A stretch of 64,000 nt of DNA from CBDDEC01 sp965226785 (GCA_965226785.1 CBDDEC010000003.1:124001-188000); one strand, 5' to 3'. Positions 9,195 to 18,513 are shown, counted from the first letter of the stretch. Notes: generated by a model from the letters alone, not told the origin. Numbers and translations are program-made.

Positions 9195-10346
9195 ATGCCC
9201 GAATCCCTCCCCGAAGACCTGATCGAACTGCGCGAACGCATCCAAGCGTTCGTCGAGGCGGTGATCCGTCCCGCCGAAGGCGGACTGCCGGATGAAGGCA
9301 GCATCCCCGAGGGCGTCCGCGGTGACATCCGTGAGCGCTCCCGCGAGCAGGGCCTGTTCGGCATGACCCAGCCACGCGACTTCGGGGGTAGCGAGGCCGG
9401 TCCGCTCGCCCTCGTCGTCGCGCGCGAGACGCTGGCCGCCGCCAACTCGCCGCTGACACGCTTCGTGTTCGGCCCCGGTCCGGGCATACTCCACGCCGCC
9501 GAGGGTGAACTGCGCGAGCGCCTCCTCGACCGCGTGCTGCGCGGCGAGGTGCAGGGCTCGTTCGCCTTCACCGAGCCGAGCGGACCCGACCGACCAGACC
9601 GCCCAACGTGGGCGAAGCGCGAGGGCGATGACCTGTTGGTGACGGGCCAGAAGGCGTACGTCACCGGCGGCGCCACGGCCGACTTCTACGCCACGCTCGT
9701 CAACGTCGACGACGACGACAGCGGGCCCGGCGGTACGGCGATGGTGATCATCGAGCAGGGCACGCCCGGCGTCAGCATCGACCGCGTGTTCACCAGCCTC
9801 GAGGGTGGCAACCACATCTCCCTCGCCTTCGACGAAGCGCGGGTGCCGATCGCCAACGTCGTCGGCAAGATCGGCGAGGGCATGCCGCGCGCCATGGGCA
9901 ACATCGGCGAGGAGCGTGTCGAGTCCGCCGCGAGCGCCTGCGGCATTGCCCTCTGGACCGTCGACTTCGTCACGAACCACATCAAGGCGCCACACCGCAG
10001 CGGGGTCACCCTCGGCGAGCGCGAGGGCGTGCGCCTGCGCTACTCCGACATGCGCATCGACCTCTACGCCGCGCGCGCGATGCTCTACCGCACCGCCCGG
10101 CTGGCCGACGCCGGCGAGGACATCATCAACGAGGGCGCGGCGACCAAGGTGTTCTGCTCAGAGATGGTGGGCCGTGTCGTCGACTCGGCGGTGCAGCTCG
10201 TTGGCGGACAAGCGCTGATCAGCGACCACCCGCTGGAGCAGCTCTACCGCCGCGTGCGCTCCATGCGCCTCGCCGGGGGCGCCTCCGACCTGCTCCGCCT
10301 CAACGTCGCTCGCGGCATCCTCGAGTTCGACGCCGGGCGGCTCTAG
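9195..10346 (+). CDS. Acyl-CoA dehydrogenase family protein
   Basis: A 383-residue flavoprotein of the acyl-CoA dehydrogenase fold. It has an N-terminal helical domain, a middle beta domain (GSFAFTEPSG, GQKAYVTGGATADFYATLV, GVSIDRVFTSLEGG) and a C-terminal four-helix domain (GVTLGEREGVRLRYSDM … AATKVFCSEMVGRVVDSAVQLVGGQAL). Known chemistry is FAD-dependent alpha,beta-dehydrogenation of acyl-CoA thioesters, passing electrons to ETF. The C-terminal end (SMRLAGGASDLLRLNVARGILEF) follows the usual R-x-x-GG-x-x-E/D pattern. The start is supported by GAGGAGG at 9183-9189. Specificity is unknown. Confidence 0.85.
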   Translation: MPESLPEDLIELRERIQAFVEAVIRPAEGGLPDEGSIPEGVRGDIRERSREQGLFGMTQPRDFGGSEAGPLALVVARETLAAANSPLTRFVFGPGPGILHAAEGELRERLLDRVLRGEVQGSFAFTEPSGPDRPDRPTWAKREGDDLLVTGQKAYVTGGATADFYATLVNVDDDDSGPGGTAMVIIEQGTPGVSIDRVFTSLEGGNHISLAFDEARVPIANVVGKIGEGMPRAMGNIGEERVESAASACGIALWTVDFVTNHIKAPHRSGVTLGEREGVRLRYSDMRIDLYAARAMLYRTARLADAGEDIINEGAATKVFCSEMVGRVVDSAVQLVGGQALISDHPLEQLYRRVRSMRLAGGASDLLRLNVARGILEFDAGRL

Positions 10347-10363
10347 CCGTCCCGGGCGTCGCG

Positions 10364-11171
10364 ATGTCGCACCCGCGCCCGCCCGAGGCCGCGCTGCGCA
10401 TCGTCGCGTGGAACATCCGCGCCGGGGGCGGCCGCCGTCGCGAGGGCATCCAGGCGCAGCTCCGGGCGTGGGACCCCGACCTGATCGCGCTCTCCGAGTT
10501 TCGTGGTACGGACGCCAGCCGCGCGCTCGCCGAGGCGCTGGAACACGCGGGTTGGCCACACCAGCGCACCACCGCCGCGCGGCGCACGCCCGAGGCGCGT
10601 GAGAACGCGCTGCTGGTCGCATCGCGGTGGCCGCTGCGCCGCCACTCGGTCCGCCGCATGCCTGCGAACCCGCGCCGCTGGCTGCTCACGCGCGTCGACG
10701 CGCCCGAGAACCGCGGCGGCCCGCTCACCCTCGGCACGATGCACGCCCCGAACGAGGTGACCGGCCACAAGTGGGCACTCCTCGACGCGCTGCTCGACAC
10801 CGTTCGCCACTGGCGTGGCGGCGCTGGTGGTCGGCGACACCAACACCGGCCGCGCCCACTTCGACGAGGAGTCGCCGGTCTTCGGCGACCGGCACGACGA
10901 GTGGATGCACGCGATGTACCGCCGCTGGCCGGACGCCCACCGCCTCCACGCTGGCGACGAGGCGCGCGCCTACACCTGGTACTCACCCAACGGCGGCAAC
11001 GGCTTCCGCCTGGACGAGGCGTTCCTGCACCCCTCGCTGGCCGCGCGCCTGCTTGCCATCCACCACGCTTGGGGAGCGGATCCGGGCGCCGACGCTCCGA
11101 GCCAGCGCCGCGAGGCGCTCAGCGACCACGCCGCGCTGATCCTCGACTGCGCCGCCGTGCCGCTGCGATAG
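10364..11171 (+). CDS. Endonuclease/exonuclease/phosphatase (EEP) family protein, one frameshift
   Basis: The first part (to about 10813) starts LRIVAWNIRAGGGRRREG and includes LIALSEFRGTDASRA and TLGTMHAP, typical of the EEP fold (N and E metal/catalytic positions). The second part lies in another frame from 10815: ALVVGDTNTG (the GD-x-N motif), then GNGFRLDEAFLHPSL and REALSDHAALIL (the final SDH catalytic motif). One extra base near 10814, between TGG and GTG, explains the break, since all catalytic motifs survive across the two frames. EEP enzymes cleave phosphodiester bonds in DNA, RNA or lipids; the substrate is unknown. The product should be about 268 residues. Confidence 0.78.
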
Positions 11172-11218
11172 CATGCGCGGCACACGGACGACCGAGGCCA
11201 CCGGGGGGACCCGCCATC

Positions 11219-11827
11219 ATGAACTACTGCCCGCGCTGCGCGAAGGAGCTGACAACGCGCCACGATGGCGGTCGTGACCGCCTCGCCTGCCCCGACAGCG
11301 AGGGCTGCGGGTACATTCACTTCGGCGACTTCTCGATCGGCGCCGCCGGCGTCGTCGTGCGCGACGACCGGGCGCTGCTCGTGCAGCGCGGCTGGGAGCC
11401 CTTCGCCGGCTCGTGGCAGCTCCCCGGCGGCTACGTCGAGCACGACGAGGGGATCGACGAGGCCGTCGAGCGCGAGGTCCTCGAGGAGTCCGGCGTGACC
11501 GCGACGGCGCGCGACGCAATCGCCTTCCGTCACTCGATCGGCGGCTCGATCGGTGGCCCCAGCACCAACATCTACATCGTCTTCCGCCTCGATTACGTCT
11601 CGGGAGAGCCGGCGTTCGACAACGACGAGATCACCGGCGCCGGGTTCTTCAGCCTCGACGAGATGGCGAACATGGAGGCGGTGCAGGGGCTCTCGACGTG
11701 GGCCATTAACAAGGCGCTCACCTCGCACGCCGGTGCGGGCCTGCACGCCGAATCGCAGGGCCCGGGGGCCGGGCGGCCCGGCTGGTCCCTCTTCGGCCTC
11801 CAACCGGACCCGGGCGACCTCGCCTGA
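11219..11827 (+). CDS. Nudix hydrolase with N-terminal zinc ribbon
   Basis: A 202-residue protein. The N-terminus has a four-Cys zinc ribbon (CPRC … CPDSEGC). The Nudix domain carries a complete box (GYVEHDE, seven residues, REVLEESGV), with the Glu residues that bind Mg2+. Nudix enzymes hydrolyse nucleoside diphosphates linked to another moiety; NADH pyrophosphatase-like enzymes also carry a zinc ribbon, so a dinucleotide or sugar nucleotide is plausible. A short low-complexity tail follows residue 180. The start is at 11219, after a G-rich stretch at 11204-11209. Confidence 0.85.
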   Translation: MNYCPRCAKELTTRHDGGRDRLACPDSEGCGYIHFGDFSIGAAGVVVRDDRALLVQRGWEPFAGSWQLPGGYVEHDEGIDEAVEREVLEESGVTATARDAIAFRHSIGGSIGGPSTNIYIVFRLDYVSGEPAFDNDEITGAGFFSLDEMANMEAVQGLSTWAINKALTSHAGAGLHAESQGPGAGRPGWSLFGLQPDPGDLA

Positions 11828-11902
11828 CACCGCCGGTGGCGACGGTACGCCCCGCTTGACCGCCCCGACGCCCGGTGCGACGCTCCTCCCAAGTACAGAG
11901 AG

Positions 11903-11998
11903 ACCGCGGGGGTGCCCTCGGACGATCGAGGGCTGAGAGGCGTCACGGCGCCAACCCCTGGAACCTGACCACGTTCGCACGTGCGTAGGGATGCGGTA
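11903..11998 (+). promoter_or_regulatory. TPP (thiamine pyrophosphate) riboswitch
   Basis: Conserved THI-element blocks appear in order: GCGGGGGTGCC, GGGCTGAGAGG, ACCCCTGGAACCTGA and GCGTAGGGATGCGGT. Only the riboswitch class carries this combination, and it binds thiamine pyrophosphate. It precedes the thiamine ABC transporter by about 140 bases, so excess TPP should shut off uptake. The 12000-12130 stretch holds GC-rich complementary segments (e.g. GGGATCC at two places) that may form the expression platform. Confidence 0.93.
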
Positions 11999-12136
11999 GG
12001 TCCCGTGGACACGGCCGCTCGCGGTCGTGCGTCAGACGGGATCCGCGTCCCCGGTCAGTGACCGGCGAGACGCCTCGTCGCCACCAGCCGGGGATCCCAG
12101 TTCAGGAGTCCGGTCTCGCATTGGGAAGGACGTCCC

Positions 12137-13174
12137 ATGCGGACCCCATTCGGGCGCGTGCTGATCGCGCTCACACTGCTGGTGGCCGTCTTCGCGGTTG
12201 CCTGCGGAGACGACGACGAACCGGAGCCGAACGAGCTCACGATCCTCGCCCACGATTCGTTCAGCTTCACCGACGAGGTGATCGCGGCCTTCGAGGCGGA
12301 GCACGGCGTCACCGTGTCTGTCCTGCAAGGCGGCGACGCCAACCAGGTGCTGAACACCGCCCTGCTGACCGCCGGCAATCCCGAAGCCGACCTCATCTTC
12401 GGCATCGACAACCTCGGCTTCGTGCAGGCACGCGACGCGGACCTGCTGCGCAAGTTCGACGCCGAGCGGCGCGACGATATCCCGCAGGACATCCGTGACC
12501 AGTTCGGCGACTCGAAGCTGGTGACGCCGATCGACTTCGGCTTCGTCAACCTCAACTTCGACCGCACCCAGGGCGACCCGCCCGCGACCCTCGAGGACCT
12601 GGCGACCGAGGCGTGGCGGGACCGCGTCGTGGTCGAGGACCCGACGACCTCGTCGCCGGGCCTGCAGTTCCTGGTCACGACGATCGCGTACTTCGGCGAG
12701 GACGGCTGGCAGGACTACTGGCGGTCGCTCCGCGCCAACGGCGTGCTCGTCACCGACGGCTGGACGGACGCCTACTACACGCACTTCAGCCTCTATGGCG
12801 GAGACCGTCCGGTTGTCGTCTCCTACACGACGAGCCCGGCCGCCGAGGTGTTCTTTTCTGAGGAACCCCTCGACGAGCCGCCGACGCTGAACGTGCAACC
12901 CGCACCGCTGTTCCGCCAGGTCGAGACTGCGGCGATCCTCCAGGGTGCAGCGGCGCCGAACCTCGCCGGCGAGTTCATCGACTTCATGCTCTCCGCCGCC
13001 TTCCAGCAGCAGATCCCGGAGACGATGTTCGTCTACCCGGTGATCCCCGGCATCGCGACCCCCGACTGGTTCGACCACGCGAACGTCGAGGTCGTTGCCG
13101 CCGACCTGGAGATCGAGAGCGAAGAGCAGCTGAGCGCCTGGAAAGAGGAGTGGACCGAGATCATGCGGCGCTGA
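12137..13174 (+). CDS. thiB: Thiamine ABC transporter, substrate-binding lipoprotein
   Basis: A 345-residue ThiB/TbpA-type periplasmic-binding-protein-fold lipoprotein. The signal peptide ends with lipobox AVAC before GDDD. The mature protein has typical features of the family: LTILAHDSFSF at the start, EADLIFGIDNLGF, PIDFGFVNLNFD, EDPTTSSPGLQFL and YTTSPAAEV. It should capture thiamine outside the membrane and deliver it to the ThiP permease. The reading frame overlaps the downstream permease frame by 25 bases, indicating an operon. Expression should be repressed by TPP through the upstream riboswitch. Confidence 0.9.
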   Translation: MRTPFGRVLIALTLLVAVFAVACGDDDEPEPNELTILAHDSFSFTDEVIAAFEAEHGVTVSVLQGGDANQVLNTALLTAGNPEADLIFGIDNLGFVQARDADLLRKFDAERRDDIPQDIRDQFGDSKLVTPIDFGFVNLNFDRTQGDPPATLEDLATEAWRDRVVVEDPTTSSPGLQFLVTTIAYFGEDGWQDYWRSLRANGVLVTDGWTDAYYTHFSLYGGDRPVVVSYTTSPAAEVFFSEEPLDEPPTLNVQPAPLFRQVETAAILQGAAAPNLAGEFIDFMLSAAFQQQIPETMFVYPVIPGIATPDWFDHANVEVVAADLEIESEEQLSAWKEEWTEIMRR

Positions 13175-14865
13175 CCGCCTCGGCGCGCCTCGCCTCCGGG
13201 CGTCGGCGGTTCGCCGTGAGCAGCGGCTGGGGTTGGGCAGCCCCGGCCGCGCTGCTGCTCGTCCCGTTCCTGCTCTGGCCCCTGGGCGCCATGCTCTGGC
13301 GTGGGCTCACGCCCGAAGGCGCTCTCTCCGGCGCCGTCGTCGTCGAGGTGCTCAGCGACCGCTTCTACTGGGAGCGCCTCATCTTCACGACGGCGCAAGC
13401 GGCCGCCTCGACGCTGCTCGCGCTGGCGGTTGGAATCCCGGCTGCGTACGTGCTGGCGCTGATCCGCTTCCCCGGCCGCGGTCTCGTACGCGCGCTGATC
13501 ACCGTCCCGTTCGTGCTGCCCACGATCGTCGTAGCGCTGGCCTTCCAGCAGGTCGTCGGCCCCAGTGGTTGGTTCAACGATGCGCTGCGCTCGCTCGGCG
13601 CGCCCGAGGTGACCCTGAACGGCACGATCTGGGCGATCCTGCTCGCACACGTTTTCTACAACCTGTCGATCGTTGTCCGCCTCGTCTCGGGCGTCTGGGC
13701 CAACCTCGACCCGCGACGCGAGGAGGCGGCACAGCTCCTCGGCGCCGGTCGCAGGGCGACCTTCCGTCACGTCACCCTGCCGGCGCTCGCCCCCGCGATC
13801 GCCGCGGCGGCGGCACTCACGTTCACCTTCACGTTCACATCGTTCGGCGTGATCCTGCTGCTCGGCGGGGGCCGCGCCGACCTTGACACGCTCGAGGTCA
13901 CGATCTTCCGCCTCGCCACGCGCCTCGTGCAGCTGCCGGAGGCGGCCGTACTCGCGATGGTGCAGCTGGCGGCGACGCTGGCCGCGCTCGTCATCTACTC
14001 GGCGCTGCAGCGGCGAGCCGCCACCCAGGTCACGCTCCGAGCGGACCGAGCGAAGCCGCTCGCGCGGACGTCGAGGGCGGAGCGGACGCTGCTCGTCGCC
14101 GTCGCGCTGGGCCTGGGCGCTCTGATCGTGACGCCGATCGCCGGGCTCGTGCACGGCGCGTTCACCGCCGGCCACGACGGCGTGACGCTGGCCAACTTCG
14201 GCGATCTGTTCGAGGACACCGGCCGCTTCTCCTATATCCCGCCGCTCGACGCCGTGCGCTGGAGCCTGACGTTCGCCGCGGGCTCCACCCTGCTGGCGGT
14301 CGTCATCGGTGGCTCCGCCGGCATGGCCGTCGCGCGCAGTCGCGGACGCCTGCTCGCCCTGCTGGACGGTGCGCTGATGCTGCCGCTCGGCATCCCGGCG
14401 ATCGTGCTCGGCCTCGGCTTCCTGCTGACGTTCAACGACAGCTGGTACGACCTCCGCGGCTCGCCGTGGCTGCTGCTGATCGCCCACGCACTGATCGCCT
14501 ACCCCTTCGTCCTGCGCGCCGTGCTGGCGGTCGCCCGCTCGATCGACCCGCATCTGCCCGAGGCCGCGCGGCTCCTGGGCGCCTCACCCTGGCGCGTGTT
14601 CCGCCACATCGAGCTGCCGATCCTGGCGCGTGCGCTGCTCGTCGGCGCCGTCTTCGCCTTCGTCATCTCGCTCGGCGAGTTCGGTGCGACACTGCTGCTG
14701 CGTCGACGCGAGTTCGCCACCATGCCGATCGCCATCTTCGAGGCGCTCGGCCGGCCCGGCGGCCTCGGCCAGGCGCTGGCCATGGCGACGGTGCTGATGA
14801 CGGTCACCGCCGGCGCCGTCTGGAGCATCGAGCGCTTCCGCTTCCGCGAGATCGGCGAGTTCTGA
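13150..14865 (+). CDS. thiP: Thiamine ABC transporter, permease (two fused membrane domains)
   Basis: A polytopic protein of up to 571 residues with two binding-protein-dependent transport domains, about 12 membrane helices. The EAA loop that docks the ATPase appears twice: REEAAQLLGAGRRATFRHV near residue 195 and PEAARLLGASPWRVFRHI near residue 475. ThiP-type importers have this duplicated architecture. The start is uncertain. GTG at 13150 overlaps the thiB end but has its purine-rich stretch directly abutting; GTG at 13216, just before the first helix, is an alternative. The gene ends in TGATG, overlapping the ATPase start by one base. Confidence 0.88.
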   Translation: MDRDHAALTASARLASGRRRFAVSSGWGWAAPAALLLVPFLLWPLGAMLWRGLTPEGALSGAVVVEVLSDRFYWERLIFTTAQAAASTLLALAVGIPAAYVLALIRFPGRGLVRALITVPFVLPTIVVALAFQQVVGPSGWFNDALRSLGAPEVTLNGTIWAILLAHVFYNLSIVVRLVSGVWANLDPRREEAAQLLGAGRRATFRHVTLPALAPAIAAAAALTFTFTFTSFGVILLLGGGRADLDTLEVTIFRLATRLVQLPEAAVLAMVQLAATLAALVIYSALQRRAATQVTLRADRAKPLARTSRAERTLLVAVALGLGALIVTPIAGLVHGAFTAGHDGVTLANFGDLFEDTGRFSYIPPLDAVRWSLTFAAGSTLLAVVIGGSAGMAVARSRGRLLALLDGALMLPLGIPAIVLGLGFLLTFNDSWYDLRGSPWLLLIAHALIAYPFVLRAVLAVARSIDPHLPEAARLLGASPWRVFRHIELPILARALLVGAVFAFVISLGEFGATLLLRRREFATMPIAIFEALGRPGGLGQALAMATVLMTVTAGAVWSIERFRFREIGEF

Positions 14866-15929
14866 TGGCCACCCTCGAGGTCCGTTCGCTCGCCCGGCGC
14901 TTCGCTGCCGACAGTCTCGCGCTCGACGACGTCTCGTTCCGCGTCGAGGACGGACGCGTCGCCGCCATCCTCGGTCCCTCCGGATGCGGCAAGACCACGG
15001 CGCTGCGCGTGATCGCCGGGCTCGAGACGCCCGACGCCGGCGACGTGCTCCTCGACGACCGCTCGATCCTGGACGTGCCCCCCCACCGACGAGGCGTCGG
15101 CCTGATGTTCCAGGACCTCGCGCTCTTCCCCCACCTCGACCTGCACGACAACGTCGACTTCGGACTGCGCATGCAGCGCTGGCCGCGGGATCGCCGCGAG
15201 GCGCGCACGGCCGCCCTGCTGGAGGCGGTCGGACTCGCCGACCGCGCTCGCAGCCGCATCCACGAACTCTCCGGCGGCGAGCAGCAGCGCATTGCGCTGG
15301 CGCGCACACTCGCGCCTGAGCCGGCGGTCCTGCTCCTCGACGAACCGCTCGGCTCCCTCGACGAGGCGCTCAAGGTCTCGCTCCGCGCCGAACTCCGCCG
15401 TGTGCTCTCCGAGCAGCGTGTGACCGCCATCCTCGTCAGCCACGACCTCCACGACGCCAGCGCCATCGCCGACGACCTGATCGTGATGGAGCGCGGCCGC
15501 GTCCTCCAGGCCGGCCCGCTCGCCGAGGTGGTGTCGAGCCCCTCGAGCGCCGCCGTCGCGCGCATGGTCGGCTACCGCGCGCTCGCCCGCGGCGTGCTCC
15601 GCGACGGCACGATCGAGGTTGAGGGCGGCGCGCTCCCAGCGCCGGCCGGCCACACCCTCGCCGACGGCACGACCGTCGAGGTCTTTGCACACCCCTCGGC
15701 GCTGGCCGCGCGCCCCGTCGACGGAGCACTGGGCGGAGCACTGGGCGAAGGCTCGCTCGCAGCAACCGTGACCGGTCGCCGCGCGATCGGGCCGACCTAC
15801 GAGCTCACGCTCGACCTCGACGGTGATGCGTTCGAGGCGCCGTGGGAGGGCCCGGGACCCACACCCGACCTCCGCGCTCGCGTCGCCATCGTGCCGCGCC
15901 CGGGCACACTGCGGATCTTCGAGGCATAG
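14865..15929 (+). CDS. thiQ: Thiamine ABC transporter, ATP-binding protein
   Basis: A 354-residue ABC ATPase. Walker A is GPSGCGKT near residue 38, the Q-loop is LMFQDLALFPH, the signature is LSGGEQQR and Walker B with D-loop is LLLDEPLGSLDE. The H-loop is LVSHDLHDA. The last about 110 residues form a TOBE-like beta domain, longer than in enterobacterial ThiQ. It powers thiamine import with ThiB and ThiP. The assignment to thiamine rests on the riboswitch and the ThiB-like partner; on its own it could be a spermidine/iron-type ATPase. Confidence 0.88.
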   Translation: MATLEVRSLARRFAADSLALDDVSFRVEDGRVAAILGPSGCGKTTALRVIAGLETPDAGDVLLDDRSILDVPPHRRGVGLMFQDLALFPHLDLHDNVDFGLRMQRWPRDRREARTAALLEAVGLADRARSRIHELSGGEQQRIALARTLAPEPAVLLLDEPLGSLDEALKVSLRAELRRVLSEQRVTAILVSHDLHDASAIADDLIVMERGRVLQAGPLAEVVSSPSSAAVARMVGYRALARGVLRDGTIEVEGGALPAPAGHTLADGTTVEVFAHPSALAARPVDGALGGALGEGSLAATVTGRRAIGPTYELTLDLDGDAFEAPWEGPGPTPDLRARVAIVPRPGTLRIFEA

Positions 15930-15992
15930 TCCGGCGCCTGTGGCACCTCGGACGCTCCACGCCTACGCTCGATGTGAGAGAGGGGCGGACCG

Positions 15993-16523
15993 ATGAGGAC
16001 GGGCTTGCTCGACCGCATCGTCAGGCGCGACCCAGAGGCACGGGCGCTGCGCGCACTCGCACGTGCCGTCGATCGCCTGCCCGCCCGCCGCCGTCCCGAC
16101 GAGTCGCTCCAGGTCGTCGTCGACATCGCCCGCAACCTCACGAAGGCGCGCTACGCCGCGCTCTCGGTCACCGACCGCCACGATCGCGTCGAGGGGTTCA
16201 TTACCGCTGGCCTCAGCGCCGAGGAGCTACGCCGCCTGCGCACACCCCCGCAGGGCCACGGCCCTCTCGGTTCGTTGCGGGAGGACGGCCGCCCGGTCCG
16301 CTACGACAACGTGCAGGATCATGCGACGGCGTTCGGTTTCCCCGGGTCGCATCCCGACATGGAGCGCCTGATCGGCGTCGCGATCTGGGTCCACGGCGAG
16401 GTCCGCGGCTCGCTCTACGCCACCGACCGCTCCGACGGCCGCCAGTTCGATGACCGCGACGAGCGCATCCTGCTCACCCTGGCCGACCACGCGGCCCTGG
16501 TCATCGAACGCGAGTGGTACTAA
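15993..16523 (+). CDS. GAF-domain protein
   Basis: A 176-residue protein that is essentially one GAF domain. A helical N-terminus (ARALRALARAVDRL) is followed by the domain: YAALSVTDRHDRVEGFITAG, then PQGHGPLGSLREDGRP, FPGSHPDMERLIGVAIWV and the final LADHAALVIE helix. Similar modules sit at the N-terminus of sensor histidine kinases, but here no kinase or output domain follows. It could act as a stand-alone small-molecule or redox sensor. It converges with, and overlaps by four bases, the end of the next minus-strand gene. GGGGCGG at 15982-15988 serves as ribosome binding site. Confidence 0.75.
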   Translation: MRTGLLDRIVRRDPEARALRALARAVDRLPARRRPDESLQVVVDIARNLTKARYAALSVTDRHDRVEGFITAGLSAEELRRLRTPPQGHGPLGSLREDGRPVRYDNVQDHATAFGFPGSHPDMERLIGVAIWVHGEVRGSLYATDRSDGRQFDDRDERILLTLADHAALVIEREWY

Positions 16524-16903
16524 GCCCGCACCAACCGCGACCACACGCCGCGCGTTCTCGCGAGGGCCGCGTATCCCAGCTCCCGCGCCCACGGCCACCG
16601 ATCGAGGGTCACCGCGACGGGAGCCCATGCGGTCAGGCGCAGCGCCGAGGTGACGGCGGCGCCGCCGTGCACCTCGATGCCCTCCGCCGTGAGGTAGTGC
16701 GCGCTCGCGGCCAGCTCCTCGTCGGTCAGCGCCGCCAGCCAGCGGGTGCGCGGCACCTCGTCGAACGCCACCAACTCCAGGGGTACGTGCGCGCGCACTT
16801 CGACCCAGCGCGCCGCCCAGCGGCAGAAGGCGCAGCCGCCGTCGTATACGAGCACTGCGTGCCCGGGAGGCGAGAGAGATTGCGTCGGCGGCAGCGCGCG
16901 CAT
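16520..16903 (-). CDS. DCC-family thiol-disulfide oxidoreductase-like protein
   Basis: A 127-residue protein of the DUF393/DCC group. The defining motif is VYDGGCAFCRWAARWV at about residues 19-34, where the CxxC pair is predicted to be redox active within a thioredoxin-like fold. The usual later block YLTAEGIEVHGGAAV is present. Biochemical role is poorly established; most members are predicted from the motif alone. ATG at 16903 is chosen; an upstream TTG two codons earlier is possible. It is divergent from mnmA, with about 50 bases between the starts. Confidence 0.8.
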   Translation of the reverse strand: MRALPPTQSLSPPGHAVLVYDGGCAFCRWAARWVEVRAHVPLELVAFDEVPRTRWLAALTDEELAASAHYLTAEGIEVHGGAAVTSALRLTAWAPVAVTLDRWPWARELGYAALARTRGVWSRLVRA

Positions 16904-16953
16904 GGCCAAGAGTCTACGGCCGTGCCTCGATACACTGGCTCTCGAGGATCCGC

Positions 16954-18033
16954 ATGACTGAACGCGTGCTCGTGGCCATGTCCGGCGGCGTCGACAGCGC
17001 TGTTGCCGCCGCGCTCCTGCACCAGCAGGGCTATGACGTCGTGGGCGTGACGCTGCGGCTCTACAGCGAACCGGACGACACGGCGCTGCGCTCCGGCCGC
17101 ACCTGCTGCGGCATCGAGGACATCGGCGACGCCCGCGCCGCCGCGCAGCGCATCGGCATCCCCCACTACGTGCTGAACATGGAGCGTGAGTTCGAGCGCG
17201 ACGTGATCGACTACTTCGTCGACGAGTACACGAAGGGCCGGACGCCCAACCCCTGCCTCGCCTGCAACCAGCACGTCAAGTTCTCGACGCTCCTCGACCG
17301 CGCGCTGGCGATGGGTGTCGACCGCCTGGCAACGGGCCACTACGCGCGCGTCGACCCGCCCGCCGTCAGCGGCGCGCCCCACCGCCTCCACCGCGCCGTC
17401 GACGACGTGAAGGACCAGTCCTACGTGCTCTACACACTCGGTCAGGACGCGCTCGAACGCACGCTCTTCCCACTCGGCGGTCTGACGAAGGGGGAGACAC
17501 GCGCCGTCGCTCGCGACCTCGGCCTGCCGCTCGCGGACAAGCCGGACTCCGTTGACATCTGCTTCGTCCCCGGCGGCGACTACCGCGAGCTGCTCCGGCT
17601 GCGCGGCGTCGAGGACCGCCCCGGCCTGATCGAATCGCCTGCGGGCAAGCCCCTGGGCGAACACCGCGGCGTCGCGCACTACACCATCGGCCAGCGCCGT
17701 GGTCTCGGCGTGGCGACGGGCGCACCGCGCTACGTGACCGGGATCGACGCCGAACGCAACATCATCGTGATCGGCGGCCGGGAGCACCTCGAACGCCGTG
17801 AGCTGCGCGCCTCCGACCCACTCTGGGTGCACGAACCCCCGATCGCCGGTGCTCGGGTGCGCGCCCGCGTGCGCTACCACGGCGCCGAAACGCCCGCACG
17901 CATCATCGAGGTGACGCCGGACGCGCTCCACCTGGAGTTCGATATCCCGGTCTCCGCCGCCTCTCCGGGGCAGGCAGTCGTGCTCTACGACGGCACGGAA
18001 GTCCTCGGCGGTGCGACCATCGAGGCGCATTAA
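16954..18033 (+). CDS. mnmA: tRNA-specific 2-thiouridylase MnmA
   Basis: A 359-residue enzyme that thiolates U34 of tRNA for Lys, Glu and Gln. The PP-loop motif is SGGVDSAVAA at residues 10-19. The catalytic cysteines lie in PNPCLACNQH (near residue 99) and DICFVPGGDY (near residue 197). TGHYARVD and the C-terminal beta-barrel block VAHYTIGQRRGLG are both standard. Length is normal for the family. It needs a sulfur relay from a cysteine desulfurase, which is not in this window. No ribosome binding site stands out, but the ATG directly precedes the conserved TERVLVAMSGG. Confidence 0.95.
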   Translation: MTERVLVAMSGGVDSAVAAALLHQQGYDVVGVTLRLYSEPDDTALRSGRTCCGIEDIGDARAAAQRIGIPHYVLNMEREFERDVIDYFVDEYTKGRTPNPCLACNQHVKFSTLLDRALAMGVDRLATGHYARVDPPAVSGAPHRLHRAVDDVKDQSYVLYTLGQDALERTLFPLGGLTKGETRAVARDLGLPLADKPDSVDICFVPGGDYRELLRLRGVEDRPGLIESPAGKPLGEHRGVAHYTIGQRRGLGVATGAPRYVTGIDAERNIIVIGGREHLERRELRASDPLWVHEPPIAGARVRARVRYHGAETPARIIEVTPDALHLEFDIPVSAASPGQAVVLYDGTEVLGGATIEAH

Positions 18034-18132
18034 GCGACGAAACTGGCAGCACCGCGGCGCTTCCCGCATTGTGAGCGCACGCCGCCGCGGCTACGATGTG
18101 CCGCACCGCGCAGACTGGAGGCGTTCCCCAGC

Positions 18133-18510
18133 ATGAGCCTTGTGGCCCTCGGACACACGATCACAACCGGCAACCTGCTCGGCATCTTCCCCGACTCGTT
18201 CGCTGACTGGCGGGACTTCGTGGTCATCGTCTACGGCGCGATGGGCGTCGTGCTGATGTTGGTCTTCATCGTCGTCACCGTTCTGCTGTGGATCGCCGTG
18301 CGCCGGCTCACCAACGCCATCCGCGCGCTGATCGACGACCCGATCCGGCCGACGCTCGAGGAGGTCCAGAAGACCGCGGCGAACGTGCGCGGCACCTCCG
18401 AGTTCGTGGCCGACACCGCCGTCCACCCGCTGATCCGCTTCGTCGCCATGGCGCGCGGCATCCTCCGGGGCGTCTCCATCGTCACCGGCCTGCGCCGCCG
18501 AGGCGGCTAG
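18133..18510 (+). CDS. Small single-span membrane protein (DUF948-like)
   Basis: 125 residues. One strong transmembrane helix spans about residues 32-56 (VVIVYGAMGVVLMLVFIVVTVLLWIAV), quoted here in part as VYGAMGVVLMLVFIVV. It is followed by an amphipathic helix with LTNAIRALIDDPIRPTLEEV that resembles DUF948-type general stress membrane proteins. Function is unknown. GGAGG lies at 18116-18120. The next gene starts three bases after the stop, so they form one unit. Confidence 0.65.
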   Translation: MSLVALGHTITTGNLLGIFPDSFADWRDFVVIVYGAMGVVLMLVFIVVTVLLWIAVRRLTNAIRALIDDPIRPTLEEVQKTAANVRGTSEFVADTAVHPLIRFVAMARGILRGVSIVTGLRRRGG

Positions 18511-18513
18511 GTC

